The notes under the pieces are model-generated. The model searched no databases, was not told where the DNA came from, and worked only from the letters and a program-made list of their open reading frames with translations. Of a stretch of 64,000 bases of DNA, positions 42,759 through 52,543 are shown in pieces; position 1 is the stretch's first letter; every line of letters starts with the position of its first letter. The translations under genes and the position numbers were made by a program. Origin of the DNA: Sphingosinicella soli. GTDB lineage: Bacteria; Pseudomonadota; Alphaproteobacteria; Sphingomonadales; Sphingomonadaceae. The stretch is from the NCBI RefSeq assembly GCF_014199685.1, contig NZ_JACHNZ010000011.1, positions 29,196 to 93,195 of the forward strand, in the 5' to 3' direction.

Positions 42759-44051
42759 TCAAAAGTCCAGGATATGCATCAGCATCGGTTCGCCGAGCAC
42801 GCTGCCGCTGGCCCGCATCGCTTCGATGGCCTCCCGCACGGCGCTTTCGCTCGTTTCGTGCGAGACGATGGCGATGAACACGCCGCCGCTTTCCGCCTGC
42901 CCGCGCTGGATCAGGCTGTCGATTGATACCCCCGCGTCGCGCAGCGTCGCGGTCAGTTCGGCGAGCACGCCCGTTTCGTCGGCCACGGAAAGGCGCAGAT
43001 AATAGCGCCCGCGCCGGTCGCCGGCCTCGCCCGCGCCGATCGGCTCAAGGTGCTCCGACGGCATGGAAAAGGCTGGCCCCGCCTCGCCCCGCGCGATGTC
43101 GATAAGATCGGCGACGACGGCGCTCGCCGTCGGTCCCTCGCCCGCGCCGCGCCCCTCGAAGAACAGCCGCCCGACGAAATTGCCTTCCGCCACGACGGCG
43201 TTCAGCGATCCCGAAACCTTGGCAAGCGGATTGGTGAGCGGCACGAGGCACGCATGCACGCGCTGGTGGATGCGGTCGCCGACCACTTCGGCAAGCCCCA
43301 CCAGGCGCACGCGGAAACCGAGTTCGGCGGCGTGCGCGATGTCGGTTGCAGCCACGGCGCGGATGCCCGACGTGAGGACGCTCGCAAAGTCGATTTCGCT
43401 GCCGAAGGCGAGGCTCGCAAGGATCGCCAGCTTGTGGGCCGCGTCGATCCCGTCGATATCGAACGTGGGGTCGGCTTCGGCGTAGCCGAGCCGCTGCGCT
43501 TCCGCGAGCACGTCCGCGAACGCTGCCCCGTTCTCCTCCATCTCGGTGAGGATGTAGTTACAGGTGCCGTTGAGGATGCCGTAAACGCGGTCGATGCGGT
43601 TCGCGGCCGCGCCTTCGCGGATCGCCTTGATGATCGGAATGCCGCCCGCCACCGCGGCTTCGTATTTCAGCGCGGTTCCCGCCCTCTCGGCGGCGCCCGC
43701 GAGTTCGAGGCCGTGGTGCGCGATCATCGCCTTGTTCGCGGTGACGACGGCTTTGCCGCTGGCGATCGCGCTGCGCACCAGCGCCACCGCCGGCCCGTCC
43801 GATCCGCCGATCAGCTCGACGACGACATCCACATCGTCCCGCTCGGCGAGCGACGAGGTATCGTCCACCCATTCGAACCGCGAAAGATCGACACCCCGGT
43901 CGCGCGACCGATCGCGCGCGGAAATCGCCACGATCTCGATCGGCCGCCCGGCCCGCCGCGCGATCAGATCACGGTTTTCATCCAGAAGTTTGACAACGCC
44001 GCCGCCGACCGTGCCAAGCCCGGCGAGCGCAATGCGCAAGGGAGAGTTCAC
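42759..44051 (-). CDS. hom: Homoserine dehydrogenase
   Basis: The 430-residue enzyme has the N-terminal nucleotide-binding domain ([16 protein letters not shown]), VVTANKAMIAHHG, the catalytic region GILNGTCNYILTEM and EAQRLGYAEADPTFDIDGIDA, and a C-terminal ACT domain from about residue 350 (YYLRLSVADETGVLAEL). It reduces aspartate semialdehyde to homoserine, the branch point to methionine, threonine and isoleucine; the ACT domain predicts feedback control, usually by threonine. It follows alaC by 37 bases and feeds the pathway in which metZ (56229-57428) acts. Confidence 0.95.
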   Translation of the reverse strand: MNSPLRIALAGLGTVGGGVVKLLDENRDLIARRAGRPIEIVAISARDRSRDRGVDLSRFEWVDDTSSLAERDDVDVVVELIGGSDGPAVALVRSAIASGKAVVTANKAMIAHHGLELAGAAERAGTALKYEAAVAGGIPIIKAIREGAAANRIDRVYGILNGTCNYILTEMEENGAAFADVLAEAQRLGYAEADPTFDIDGIDAAHKLAILASLAFGSEIDFASVLTSGIRAVAATDIAHAAELGFRVRLVGLAEVVGDRIHQRVHACLVPLTNPLAKVSGSLNAVVAEGNFVGRLFFEGRGAGEGPTASAVVADLIDIARGEAGPAFSMPSEHLEPIGAGEAGDRRGRYYLRLSVADETGVLAELTATLRDAGVSIDSLIQRGQAESGGVFIAIVSHETSESAVREAIEAMRASGSVLGEPMLMHILDF

Positions 44052-44088
44052 TGCTTAACCCCGATTCTCAAGACATTCCGACAAGCGC

Positions 44089-45303
<1,215 letters not shown>

Positions 45304-45433
45304 TGTCTCCTCTTGGGTCTTTCCCGTGTGTGGGCCGCTTGATCGCGGCGGGCGCCGTTATAGCGACCGCCCTTGGCGCTTGGCGAGCGCTTGTTTATCG
45401 TCCGGCGTAACTGCCGCTCTCGGGGAGATCATC

Positions 45434-47206
45434 ATGGTTGCCGCCGCCGACATCGAAGGCCTTGCCGAGCACGCCCAGCGCTGGACCTGGCTTGCGGGCA
45501 AGATGCAGCAGATGATGATGGAATTCCTGGCGAAGGAATCGACCGACGGCGTCGTCCTCGGCCCCGATCCGCTCGGCCTTGTCGAGACGTGGAGCAAGAT
45601 GGCGACCGCCGCGATGACCGATCCGGGCCGCCTCGCCCAGCTTCAGGCGGAATACTGGCGCGACGCCGCCACGCTCTGGCAGGCGTTCGCCACGCCGGGA
45701 GAGGTGAAGCCGCCGGAGCTTCCCGCCGACAAGCGCTTCAAGGGGCAGGCGTGGTCGGAAATGCCTGCGTTCGATTTCCTGAAGTCGTCCTACCTGCTCA
45801 CCAGCCAGTATGTCCTCCAGCTCGTCGGCGGGCTCGACGGGATGGACGACAAGGAGCGGCAGAAGGCGCTCTTCTACACGCGGCAGTTCATCGATGCGCT
45901 GTCGCCCTCGAACTACGTGCTCACCAACCCGGAGGTGCTGAAGGCCACCGTGGAGAGCAAGGGCGAGAACCTGCTGAAGGGCACGCAGCACCTGCTCGAC
46001 GATCTCCAGCGCGGCCGCATGACGATGACCGACGAAAACGCCTTCGAGGTCGGCCGCAACGTCGCCGTCACGCCGGGCAAGGTGGTGTTCGAAAACCGGA
46101 TGTTCCAGCTCATCCAGTATGCGCCGAGCACCGCGAACGTCCACGAGACGCCGCTCATCATCTTCCCGCCGTGGATCAACAAGTTCTACATCCTCGATCT
46201 CACGCCCGAGAAGAGCTTCATCCGCTGGGCGGTCGCGCAGGGCCTCACCGTGTTCGTCGTGTCGTGGAAGAACGCCGACGCAAGCCTCGCCGACGCGACC
46301 ACGGAAACCTACATCCGGGAGGGCTTCATCGTCGCGATCGATGCGGTGCTGAAGGGCCTCGGCGTCAAGTCCGCGCATGTCATCGGCTACTGCGTCGCGG
46401 GCACCACGCTGGCGATGACGCTGGCCTTCATGGCGGCGCGGGGCGAGGCGGACAAGGTGAAGACGGCGACCTTCTTCACCGCGCAGGTCGATTTCTCGGA
46501 GTGCGGCGACCTCGGCGTGTTCGTGGACGCGGACCACCTGAAAGCGGTGAAGGAGCTGTCGGAGGGCAAGGGCTATCTCGACGGCCGCTTCATGGCGACG
46601 ACCTTCAACATGCTCCGCGCGAACGACCTCATCTGGAACTATGTCGTCAACAACTACCTGCTGGGGAAGGATTATTTCCCCTTCGACCTGCTCTACTGGA
46701 ATTCCGATTCCACCAACGTGCCCGCGAAGTGGCATGCCGAATATCTGGAAGGCCTCTACCGCGACAACAAGATGATCCGGCCCGGCGCCATCGTCATCGA
46801 CGGCACGCCCATCGATCTTACCAGGGTACACACGCCGGTCTATATCCAGGGCGGCAAGGAAGACCACATCGCCCCTGCCCGTTCCTCCTGGAAACTTACC
46901 CGGAACTTCGCCGGGCCGGTTCGTTTCGTTCTCGCCGGCAGCGGCCACATCGCGGGCGTCGTCAACCCGCCCGACGCGAACAAGTACCAGCACTGGACAA
47001 ACGACACCCTCCCCGAAACCTTCGAAGACTTCGCCGCCACCGCCACCGAGCACCCCGGAAGCTGGTGGCCGGACTGGATCGACTGGCTCACGCCGCAATC
47101 CGGCAAGCAGATCCCCGCCCGCACCCCCGGCAAGGGCTCGAAGGGCGGCACGCTCACGGCGATCGAGGACGCGCCGGGGCGCTATGTGCGGGAACGCGCC
47201 GGGTAG
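45434..47206 (+). CDS. phaC: Class I poly(3-hydroxyalkanoate) synthase
   Basis: 590 residues from the ATG at 45434, preceded by GGGGAG. It has the PhaC N-terminal domain and an alpha/beta-hydrolase catalytic domain with the lipase-like box GYCVAGT (cysteine nucleophile), the aspartate in YIQGGKEDHIAP and the histidine in GSGHIAGVVNPP. It polymerises (R)-3-hydroxyacyl-CoA into storage polyester granules. It is divergent from alaC and converges with the GGDEF/EAL gene. No phaA, phaB or phasin gene lies beside it. Confidence 0.95.
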   Translation: MVAAADIEGLAEHAQRWTWLAGKMQQMMMEFLAKESTDGVVLGPDPLGLVETWSKMATAAMTDPGRLAQLQAEYWRDAATLWQAFATPGEVKPPELPADKRFKGQAWSEMPAFDFLKSSYLLTSQYVLQLVGGLDGMDDKERQKALFYTRQFIDALSPSNYVLTNPEVLKATVESKGENLLKGTQHLLDDLQRGRMTMTDENAFEVGRNVAVTPGKVVFENRMFQLIQYAPSTANVHETPLIIFPPWINKFYILDLTPEKSFIRWAVAQGLTVFVVSWKNADASLADATTETYIREGFIVAIDAVLKGLGVKSAHVIGYCVAGTTLAMTLAFMAARGEADKVKTATFFTAQVDFSECGDLGVFVDADHLKAVKELSEGKGYLDGRFMATTFNMLRANDLIWNYVVNNYLLGKDYFPFDLLYWNSDSTNVPAKWHAEYLEGLYRDNKMIRPGAIVIDGTPIDLTRVHTPVYIQGGKEDHIAPARSSWKLTRNFAGPVRFVLAGSGHIAGVVNPPDANKYQHWTNDTLPETFEDFAATATEHPGSWWPDWIDWLTPQSGKQIPARTPGKGSKGGTLTAIEDAPGRYVRERAG

Positions 47207-47215
47207 CGCGCGCGC

Positions 47216-49528
47216 CTAAGCGGTCCGCCTCAGCACTCCGGCCTCGCCGCGCATCCGCTCGATATACTGCTGCGTCGCGCGCGCATCGATCGGCCTGCTG
47301 AGCCAGTATCCCTGAATCTGGCGGCAGCCTTCCTTGCGCAGGATCTCCGCCTGCGCTTCGTCTTCCACGCCTTCGGCCAGCGTTTCCATGCCGAGCGCAT
47401 CGGCGAGGGTCGTGATGGCGCGGATCACCGCGTGCGCACTGGCGTCCTGCGTCAGATCGCGAACGAAGCTCTGGTCGATCTTCAGCTTGTCGAAGGGGAA
47501 CGAGCGCAGATAGCTGAGCGAGGAATAGCCGGTCCCGAAATCGTCGAGCGCGATACGAACGCCGAGCGCGCGCAGGCTGTGCAGCGCGCCCAGTGTCTTT
47601 TCGACGTTGGATATGAAAATGCTCTCGGTGATTTCCAGCTCGAGCCGCGTCGCGGGCAGCCCGGACGACGCGAGCGCGGACATCACGACCCCCGCGATAT
47701 TGGGGCTGAGGAACTGCTTGGGCGAAACATTCACCGCAACCGAAAGATCGCCCGGCCACGATGCCGCCTGATGGCAGGCTTCACGGATCACCCATTCGCC
47801 GATCTGGACGATAAGCCCGGTGTCTTCGGCAAGCGGGATGAAATCGGCGGGGCTTATCATCCCCTTTTCGGGATGCGGCCAGCGAATGAGCGCTTCGAAG
47901 GCCTTCAGCCGGTCCTCTTTCAGGCTGTAGAGCGGCTGGAAATAAAGCTCGAAACCGCCTTCGCGGATCGCCGTGCGCAGGTCGAGTTCCATCTCGCGGC
48001 GCTGGCGCGCCTGCACGTCGAGCGACGGTTCGAAGAAATGAAACATGCCCTTGCCGTCGTGTTTCGCGCGGTAGAGCGCAAGATCGGCGTTCTTCATCAG
48101 CGTAACGCGGTCGGTGCCGTCTTCGGGCGCGATCGCGATACCCATGCTGGCCGACGTTTCCGCCTGCTGGCCTTCGATCATGATGGAACGGTCGAAGCAG
48201 GCCTGCAGTTTTTCCGCCAGAGCCGCGAGGTTCGCGTTCGCAGGCAGCTCGCTCATCAGAATTGCGAATTCGTCTCCCCCCAGCCGCGCCACGATCGCAT
48301 CGTCCAGCGTATCCTGAAGATGCGCGGCGACATTGCGCAGCAGCGTATCGCCCGCCGGATGCCCCAGCGTGTCGTTCACCACCTTGAAGTCGTCGAGATC
48401 GACGTACACGACCATCAGCCGCGTATCGCCGCGGCGACGCGCGAGCGCGTGATCGATCTGTTCCCCGAACAGCCTGCGGTTCGGCAGGCCGGTCAGCGTG
48501 TCGTGCAGCGCGACGTGCGTGATCTGGCGTTCCCGCTCCTCGATCGCCGCGACCATCACGTTGAAACTCGCCCCGAGCCGGCCGATCTCGTCATCCGACG
48601 AAACCTCGACGCGCGCCTGCTGTCCTTCGCCGACCAGGTGCGTGGCCTTGTCGAGCGCGCTCAGCGGCCGGGTGATCGACCGAGCAACCGGCCAGCTGAG
48701 CACCATGACCAGCGCGAGACCGGCTGCGGCAAGCGAAACGAGCAGCCATTGCAGCCCCGAATATTCGCCCAGAGCCTTGCTCAGCGAATGGTCGAGCACG
48801 AGGCGCGGCTCGACGCCCTTCTGAATCGACGGCAGCGCCGTCACATAATGCAGGATGCGTTCATCGCCGCCGCCTTCGAACACGCCGTCGCGCGGCGCGC
48901 GCGCCAACGCGCCGCGCATCTCAGATTGACGAACGACGCGCGCATTGATGTCGATCGCGGCGAGTTTCCTCAACCGGTTCATTTCCGTCGCATCGAGCGA
49001 CTGCGCCAGCACCAGCCAGCCGATGATGTCGGGCGCTTCGATCGCCGAGGCGGCGGCGAGCGCCGGCTGGCCGCCGATCAGCAGGATGCCGCGCTCCTCC
49101 CCCGCATCGAGCGCGGACCAGAGCGCATCGACGGGCGGAAGCGCGCCGTCGGCGGAACCGACCATCTCGCCGTCAAGCCCGACGATGAACGCCGCGTCGC
49201 TGCCGGATCGTCGGCGCAGGCTGACCAGCGCGCTTTCGATCGTCGGCCGGTCGCTGGTCGCAACGGCCTGCCGGAAACCGAAATCCCGCGAAAGCACGTC
49301 GCCCGCCCCGCGCATCTGCTTTGCGCGCAGTTCGATGATTTCGTCGAACACGCGGGCATTGGCGGCAAGATCCCGCGAAGCGCTGGTTTCGCCGAAGCGC
49401 GCGATGCCGTCGCCCGCCAGAAGCAGGATGGCGGTCAGCGTCACGGTAAACAGCCCCGCGTAGGTCGCGGCGATCCGCAGCCTCAGCGAATGAAAGCGGA
49501 ACTGCGGCGTGATCCGGCGCAGCATCAT
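47216..49528 (-). CDS. Membrane GGDEF/EAL protein with periplasmic sensor and HAMP
   Basis: 770 residues from an ATG at 49528 that overlaps the upstream cupredoxin stop by 4 bases. The order is an N-terminal membrane helix (ATYAGLFTVTLTAILLLAG), a periplasmic sensor region of about 210 residues, a second helix (LLVSLAAAGLALVMVLSW), HAMP, a GGDEF domain with an intact RLGGDEFAIL, and an EAL domain with AFEALIRW and LDDFGTGYSSL. Both active sites look complete, so it may make and degrade cyclic di-GMP. Coupling to a cupredoxin-like secreted protein suggests that the sensor region responds to a periplasmic copper or redox signal. Confidence 0.9.
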   Translation of the reverse strand: MMLRRITPQFRFHSLRLRIAATYAGLFTVTLTAILLLAGDGIARFGETSASRDLAANARVFDEIIELRAKQMRGAGDVLSRDFGFRQAVATSDRPTIESALVSLRRRSGSDAAFIVGLDGEMVGSADGALPPVDALWSALDAGEERGILLIGGQPALAAASAIEAPDIIGWLVLAQSLDATEMNRLRKLAAIDINARVVRQSEMRGALARAPRDGVFEGGGDERILHYVTALPSIQKGVEPRLVLDHSLSKALGEYSGLQWLLVSLAAAGLALVMVLSWPVARSITRPLSALDKATHLVGEGQQARVEVSSDDEIGRLGASFNVMVAAIEERERQITHVALHDTLTGLPNRRLFGEQIDHALARRRGDTRLMVVYVDLDDFKVVNDTLGHPAGDTLLRNVAAHLQDTLDDAIVARLGGDEFAILMSELPANANLAALAEKLQACFDRSIMIEGQQAETSASMGIAIAPEDGTDRVTLMKNADLALYRAKHDGKGMFHFFEPSLDVQARQRREMELDLRTAIREGGFELYFQPLYSLKEDRLKAFEALIRWPHPEKGMISPADFIPLAEDTGLIVQIGEWVIREACHQAASWPGDLSVAVNVSPKQFLSPNIAGVVMSALASSGLPATRLELEITESIFISNVEKTLGALHSLRALGVRIALDDFGTGYSSLSYLRSFPFDKLKIDQSFVRDLTQDASAHAVIRAITTLADALGMETLAEGVEDEAQAEILRKEGCRQIQGYWLSRPIDARATQQYIERMRGEAGVLRRTA

Positions 49529-50142
49529 CGCAAGCTCAGTTTGATCGTCTGCATCGCCTGGCTCGCGCTGACCCGGAACGAGCGCCGAAATTCGCCGCCC
49601 GGCGCACGGGCGCGGGCATGCCACACGGTCATCTGATAGCCGCCTGCGGGCACTGTCGTCAGCCGAACGATGCCGTTCTGATCGGTCTTTCCGGCGTAGG
49701 GCGTATCGACGACGCGGATATAGCCCCGCATCTCGTCGTGGATATTGCAGCCCAGCGCCACCGTCCCCTCGACAGGAAACTGTTGCGAACGCGTCTGGTC
49801 GCGGCCGTAAAGATCGATTTCGAAACGCGCCGCCTTGGAAAAGCTGTAAACGCTGTGGCGGACCTTATCGAGGTTGGGAAAGGCGACGCTCGTGCCCTTC
49901 GCAACGACCAGCGTTCCGGGCGTGAACGCAATATCCTTCTGGGCCATCGCGGCGCGCCAAGGGAACAGGATGGCGCCGCCGTTCCAGCCTCCGTCGGGGT
50001 CGAGTTCGACGACGGCATCGCGAACCGGCACGCCGCGTTCATCGACCACCCGCACCTGAACGCCGACGGGCGCCGACGCCCACGAGACGAACAGCGGCGC
50101 GCCGAGCGCGAACAATGCCAGACAGAAAATCTTCTTCCTCAC
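49525..50142 (-). CDS. Secreted cupredoxin-like protein (methylamine-utilisation type)
   Basis: 205 residues with a clear signal peptide (MRKKIFCLALFALGAPLFVSW). The plastocyanin-like domain has the expected copper ligand positions: His in KVRHSVYSF, then Cys, His and Met in GCNIHDEMRGYI. A carboxypeptidase-regulatory-like tail follows (TPYAGKTDQNGIVRLTTVPAGGY). Proteins of this type are often called methylamine utilisation protein but usually occur without amine dehydrogenase genes, as here. Its stop overlaps the GGDEF/EAL start, and it is divergent from the DUF3034 gene. A periplasmic copper/redox partner of the cyclic di-GMP enzyme is an inference from the linkage. Confidence 0.83.
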   Translation of the reverse strand: MRKKIFCLALFALGAPLFVSWASAPVGVQVRVVDERGVPVRDAVVELDPDGGWNGGAILFPWRAAMAQKDIAFTPGTLVVAKGTSVAFPNLDKVRHSVYSFSKAARFEIDLYGRDQTRSQQFPVEGTVALGCNIHDEMRGYIRVVDTPYAGKTDQNGIVRLTTVPAGGYQMTVWHARARAPGGEFRRSFRVSASQAMQTIKLSLR

Positions 50143-50231
50143 CCGATTTCAGCTAGGCGGGAGAGCTTAATATTACCTCACCGAAGCCGTGGGTTAACGC
50201 ATTTTTTGCCAACTGATGCGATTGGCGCAGC

Positions 50232-51128
50232 ATGTCCAGATCACTTTCGCGTCGCTGCGCCGCCCATATATTGTCCACCGCGCTCCTTTTCGCGTCCGCC
50301 CTCGCCGGGCCGGCTGCCGCGGAGGGCGTGTTCGACGGCGGCAAGCTGCTGCTCACCAACGGCGTATCGACCATAGAGGGCACCAGCGGCGGCGGTCTCG
50401 CCACGTGGGCGACCATCGGCGGGCGCGGGACGGATGCAGGCATCGGCCTGTCGGCGCACGCCACGGTGGTCGAACTTCCCGACTACGGCTTTCAAAGCCA
50501 CGGCGTGTCCGTGGGCCTCTTCAACCGTGTCGAACTCAGTTACGCGCGGCAGAATTTCGATACACGCGATGTCGGCACCGCGCTCGGTCTCGGCAAGGGC
50601 TTCACCTTCAACCAGGATATTTTCGCCGCCAAGCTGCGGCTTGCCGGCGATGTCGTCTACGGCGATCCGCTGATGCCGCAGATCGCCGTTGGCATCGAAC
50701 ACAAGCGCAGCGCCGACACGGCGGTCGTTCGCGCCGTCGGCGCCGCCGAAGGCAGCGGCACGGATTTCACGCTCTCCGCGACGAAGCTGTTCCTCTCGCA
50801 CAGCCTTCTCGTCAACACGACCGTGCGCCTCACCAAGGCGAACCAGAACGGCCTGCTCGGTTTCGGCAGCGCGGCCCACGACGACCATTCGCTCCAGTTC
50901 GAAGGCTCGGTCGCCTATCAGCTATCCCGCCGCGCAGTGATCGGCGCCGAGTACCGGACCAAGCCCAGCAACCTGGCGATCGCGCGCGAAGACGATTGGT
51001 GGGACGTGTTTGCGGCTTATGCGATCACGAATAATATAATGATTACAGCAGCTTACGTCGATCTTGGTTCGATCGCCACGTTCGACAGGCAGCGCGGCGG
51101 CTTCCTCTCCGCGCAACTCGCCTTCTAG
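50232..51128 (+). CDS. DUF3034 family outer-membrane beta-barrel-like protein
   Basis: The 298-residue protein has a signal peptide ending near GPAAAEG, then FDGGKLLLTNGVSTIEGTSG, the DUF3034 hallmark, and alternating amphipathic strands ending in an aromatic residue (SAQLAF), as expected of an outer-membrane barrel. The role of the family is unknown. It is divergent from the cupredoxin-GGDEF/EAL pair across an 89-base gap and is followed 10 bases later by a truncated globin, an arrangement that suggests a joint module. Confidence 0.82.
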   Translation: MSRSLSRRCAAHILSTALLFASALAGPAAAEGVFDGGKLLLTNGVSTIEGTSGGGLATWATIGGRGTDAGIGLSAHATVVELPDYGFQSHGVSVGLFNRVELSYARQNFDTRDVGTALGLGKGFTFNQDIFAAKLRLAGDVVYGDPLMPQIAVGIEHKRSADTAVVRAVGAAEGSGTDFTLSATKLFLSHSLLVNTTVRLTKANQNGLLGFGSAAHDDHSLQFEGSVAYQLSRRAVIGAEYRTKPSNLAIAREDDWWDVFAAYAITNNIMITAAYVDLGSIATFDRQRGGFLSAQLAF

Positions 51129-51138
51129 GATTCCGACC

Positions 51139-51675
51139 ATGATTATGCTTGCCGCCATTCTCCTGATGCAGTCGGTCCCCGAAGCGCCCGCAAGCGATGC
51201 CGTGGACTGGGACAAGGAATTCGGCGTCACGGAAAAGGTCCGCGATCCCGTCACCGGCGAACTGCCGGTCGATCCTTATGTTCAAAGCGACAGCAACGCG
51301 GGCACGAAGCCGTTCGAAGGAACCGGCATGGCCAAAGCGTTCGGCGATCAGGACGGCATCCGCCGCATCACGGCGCGCACCGTCGAACTTTCGGAGGCCG
51401 ATCCGCGCATCGCCGAGATCTTCAAGGCGCACGACATGGTGCGACTGAAGCGCACATTGTTCGAACAGTTCTGCTACATCCTGAACGCCGGATGCAGCTA
51501 CAGCGGGCGGGACATGGCGGCGTCGCACAAGGATATGGGCGTACGCATGCGCGACATGAACGCCCTCGTCGAAAACCTTCAGCAGGCAATGCGCGAGGAA
51601 AACGTCCCCTTCCCGGCCCAAAACCGCTTCCTCGGCAAGCTCGCGCCGATGTCGCGCGACGTCGTCACCAAATAG
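51139..51675 (+). CDS. Group 1 truncated-globin-like protein
   Basis: 178 residues from the ATG at 51139. The N-terminal 60 residues include a hydrophobic start (MIMLAAILLMQSVPEAP) that may be a leader. The globin-like part reads AFGDQDGIRRITARTVEL, EQFCYILNAGCSYSGRDM and HKDMGVRMRDMNALVENL, matching the group 1 truncated globin layout with the usual [YS]-x-G-x-D-[ML] and H-x(2)-M segments. Such proteins bind O2 or NO or transfer electrons. It lies directly downstream of the DUF3034 gene. Confidence 0.78.
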   Translation: MIMLAAILLMQSVPEAPASDAVDWDKEFGVTEKVRDPVTGELPVDPYVQSDSNAGTKPFEGTGMAKAFGDQDGIRRITARTVELSEADPRIAEIFKAHDMVRLKRTLFEQFCYILNAGCSYSGRDMAASHKDMGVRMRDMNALVENLQQAMREENVPFPAQNRFLGKLAPMSRDVVTK

Positions 51676-51810
51676 CGCGCTTCCGAAATAGGAAAACCTG
51701 TGCCAGCCTCGGGGCGCTCTTTGAAGCGCATCGCCCATTGCTGGCCTGCGCGTTAAAAAATCGCTGGCCCCGGCACGCACTTTCGCGCGCTGCGGGCAGC
51801 CGTCAGCGCC

Positions 51811-51833
51811 GCGCGTTTCGAAAAAAAACGCGC
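51811..51833. terminator. Hairpin between convergent globin and gcrA genes
   Basis: GCGCGTTT at 51811-51818 pairs perfectly with AAACGCGC at 51826-51833 around a 7-base A-rich loop. It is the only obvious structure in the 208-base convergent gap. No U-rich tail follows in either direction, so it would be an atypical intrinsic terminator or an RNA 3'-end stabiliser. Confidence 0.35.
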
Positions 51834-51883
51834 TACTGTCTCAACTTCGTCAACTTCGCTCGGCCGACGCCGCACGAAGCCGC

Positions 51884-52465
51884 TCAGCGGACGCGGGGTA
51901 GCGGGGGCATCGGCGCTCTTGAGGGCCGGTTGCGGTCGCGTGGCAGCTGCGCCTGATAGGCCTCCGCGCAGTGCGCCAGGCAATAGGGGAAGCTCGGGTT
52001 CACCGGGCGGCCGCAGAACTGGAAGTCCGGCTCACCGGGGTGACCGATCGGCCATTTGCAGATCTTGTCGCTAAGATCGAGCAGCGTCACCTTCTCGCCG
52101 GGCGCGCGCGGCTTCGCCGGAGCGGCGGGGATGGTGGGGCGCGTCTGCATCGGTTTCGGCGCGGCGGGCGCCGGAGCCTTCGTTTCGGGCGCCGGGCGCG
52201 GCGCGGGCGTCGCTGCCTGCGCGGCGGCTTCGGGCTTCGGCTTTGGTGCGGCGGGCGGAGCAGCGGCTTTCTTGGCCGTGTCGCGCGGCGTGCCGTCGCT
52301 GTCGGCCTTCACGGGCGACGGGCGCGCCTTCAGGCCCAGGCGGTGCGCCTTGCCGATCACTGCATTGCGGCTGACATTGCCGAGCTTTTCGGCGATCTGA
52401 CTGGCCGTCAGCCCCTTTTCCCAAAGGGTTCTCAGCGTTTCGATCCGTTCGTCCGTCCAGGACAT
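51884..52465 (-). CDS. gcrA: GcrA-family cell-cycle regulator
   Basis: 193 residues from the ATG at 52465. The N-terminus MSWTDERIETLRTLWEKGL followed by SQIAEKLGNVSRNAVIGKAH is the GcrA DNA-binding domain. An Ala/Pro/Lys-rich linker of about 80 residues follows, then the C-terminal sigma-interacting domain (CKWPIGHPGEPDFQFCGRP, YCLAHCAEAYQ). In Caulobacter GcrA binds sigma-70 and methylated GAnTC sites to control cell-cycle genes. It is restricted to alphaproteobacteria, which supports the taxonomic assignment. The protein is complete; the linker is long. Confidence 0.95.
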   Translation of the reverse strand: MSWTDERIETLRTLWEKGLTASQIAEKLGNVSRNAVIGKAHRLGLKARPSPVKADSDGTPRDTAKKAAAPPAAPKPKPEAAAQAATPAPRPAPETKAPAPAAPKPMQTRPTIPAAPAKPRAPGEKVTLLDLSDKICKWPIGHPGEPDFQFCGRPVNPSFPYCLAHCAEAYQAQLPRDRNRPSRAPMPPLPRVR

Positions 52466-52543
52466 CGCGTTCCCACTTCCAATCTTCAAACAAAAGAGCC
52501 GACCGGCTTGCGGGGTCAGGCATCAGCCTTTACTCCCACGCGC

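Noticed and set aside
45373..47301. Long plus-strand open frame (642 codons) and an opposite-strand frame (45395-47098) across phaC
   Set aside because: Both are read-through frames of the GC-rich phaC gene; their products are Arg/Ala/Gly-rich with no domain, while phaC shows all catalytic motifs.
47432..49636. 734-codon plus-strand frame opposite the GGDEF/EAL gene
   Set aside because: Antisense shadow: composition is arginine-rich and low in hydrophobic periodicity, and the minus-strand frame has complete GGDEF and EAL domains.
51971..52543. N-terminal extension of the ABC-2 permease into the gcrA region
   Set aside because: This stretch is antisense to gcrA and its translation is Arg/Gly-rich; the ATG at 52544 gives a normal permease start.
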